Under the pieces are notes generated by a model. The model was not told where the DNA came from. It saw only the letters and a list, made by a program, of their open reading frames with translations, and did not search any database. From the IMG/VR virus record IMGVR_UViG_3300042935_000279, positions 1 to 38,131 of that record: a stretch of 38,131 nt of DNA. One strand, written 5' to 3'. Positions 37,524-38,131 of this stretch are shown here, one piece after another (position 1 is the stretch's first letter; each line of letters begins with the position of its first letter). This DNA is from a virus. The translations under genes and the position numbers were made by a program.

Positions 37524-38131
37524 ATGGCAACAGCACTCGTATCAGGCGTTCAATACTCAGGTATCTGGAACATCAGCAGTCAAGCCAATGCTAAGGCGGC
37601 GGGGACTTGGCCTTTAGCGCCTGTGCCGGGTTTATATTCATGGGGTAGAAATACTGATGGTCAGCTTGGCTTAGGTAATACAACATCATATTCAAGTCCA
37701 AAACAAGTTGGCTCTTTAACAAACTGGGCTTCAATATCTACAAATTCTTATAGCGTACATACTTTAGCTGTTAAAACAGACGGTACGCTTTGGGCTTGGG
37801 GAAGTAATTCGTATGGTCAACTTGGATTAGGAAATGTAACTTATTATTCTTCCCCAAAACAAGTTGGCGCTTTGACTGCTTGGTTAAAAATAACTACTGC
37901 GTATGCCGCTAGTTTTTCTATAAAAACTGATGGGACATTGTGGTCATGGGGAAACAATACTTATGGTAAATTAGGATTAAATAACGAAACAAATTATTCA
38001 AGTCCAAAACAAATAGGCGCTTTGACTAATTGGTCAAATATTGCTGGTGGAAATTTTGGATGCATAGCCATTAAAACAGATGGAACTATTTGGACTTGGG
38101 GTTATAACGCAGACGGCAGATTGGGGCTTGG
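37524..38131 (+). CDS. RCC1-repeat fibre protein, type B copy 2, cut by the window end
   Basis: The open frame begins with the ATG at 37524 and continues to the last base without a stop. The first 40 residues, MATALVSGVQYSGIWNISSQ then AKAAGTWPLAPVPGLYSWG, match the type B start at 33439. Three complete RCC1 repeats and part of a fourth are present (YSSPKQVGSLTNWAS, YSSPKQVGALTAWLK, YSSPKQIGALTNWSN). The gene is probably full length beyond the window. Confidence 0.78.
   Translation, partial: MATALVSGVQYSGIWNISSQANAKAAGTWPLAPVPGLYSWGRNTDGQLGLGNTTSYSSPKQVGSLTNWASISTNSYSVHTLAVKTDGTLWAWGSNSYGQLGLGNVTYYSSPKQVGALTAWLKITTAYAASFSIKTDGTLWSWGNNTYGKLGLNNETNYSSPKQIGALTNWSNIAGGNFGCIAIKTDGTIWTWGYNADGRLGL

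Overview
This window is most of the genome of a tailed double-stranded DNA phage, with no bacterial housekeeping genes. Its head, connector and fibre genes (terminase pair, 808-residue portal, scaffold, major capsid, adaptors, tail fibres) show no tape measure, sheath or tube, so a short-tailed (podovirus-like) virion is my best inference. The style of many small proteins resembles uncultivated freshwater phages. The shine-dalgarno-rich starts and sigma70-like promoters fit a Gram-negative host, perhaps a betaproteobacterium (inference). No integrase, tRNA or CRISPR array was found. Both ends cut genes, and the genome may be circular.

Layout. (a) 1-201 is the tail of a rightward gene. (b) 185-3742 is a leftward early operon: HNH-like nuclease, zinc ribbon, small proteins, SSB-like protein, ERF annealing protein and a PD-(D/E)XK nuclease. 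It is divergent from a RuvC-like resolvase (3819-4280). (c) 4281-5023 has no protein gene. It holds a promoter, a pseudoknotted and terminated candidate ncRNA (4415-4541), and about 400 nt more of hairpin-rich sequence. (d) 5024-11207 is a rightward early/replication block: small proteins, a RAMP (Cas7)-like protein, a 690-bp array of GG-pentamers, another conserved phage protein, a zinc ribbon, a ParB-like protein, an SF2 helicase and a Toprim primase. (e) 11248-14489 is a leftward block, mostly very GC-rich, of small accessory genes. It lies between 44-bp imperfect inverted repeats (11204-11247 and 15531-15574). (f) 14733-38131 is the rightward late region: terminase, portal, GroES-like co-chaperonin, scaffold, capsid, adaptors, small basic proteins, fibres, and RCC1-propeller proteins around a sulfotransferase/glycosyltransferase fusion.

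The most unusual object is the array at 6489-7178, starting 4 nt after the stop of the RAMP-like gene. It is built from 125 pentamers, 108 of them beginning GG and none of those having G third. One tetramer (usually GGCA) resets the phase in each of 14 units. Unit lengths are 39, 44, 49 or 59, all equal to 5n+4. That grammar cannot encode protein in a fixed frame and is not a CRISPR, yet it is kept across 681 bp. With the RAMP-like gene before it and the conserved gene at 7196 after it, it looks like a three-part RNA-protein system that I do not recognise.

How the genes fit together: ERF, the PD-(D/E)XK nuclease, the RuvC-like resolvase and the SSB-like protein form a recombination set. The helicase and Toprim primase serve replication. 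The late genes build and package the head, and the RCC1 and fibre proteins with the ST/GT enzyme probably decorate or diversify the adsorption apparatus.
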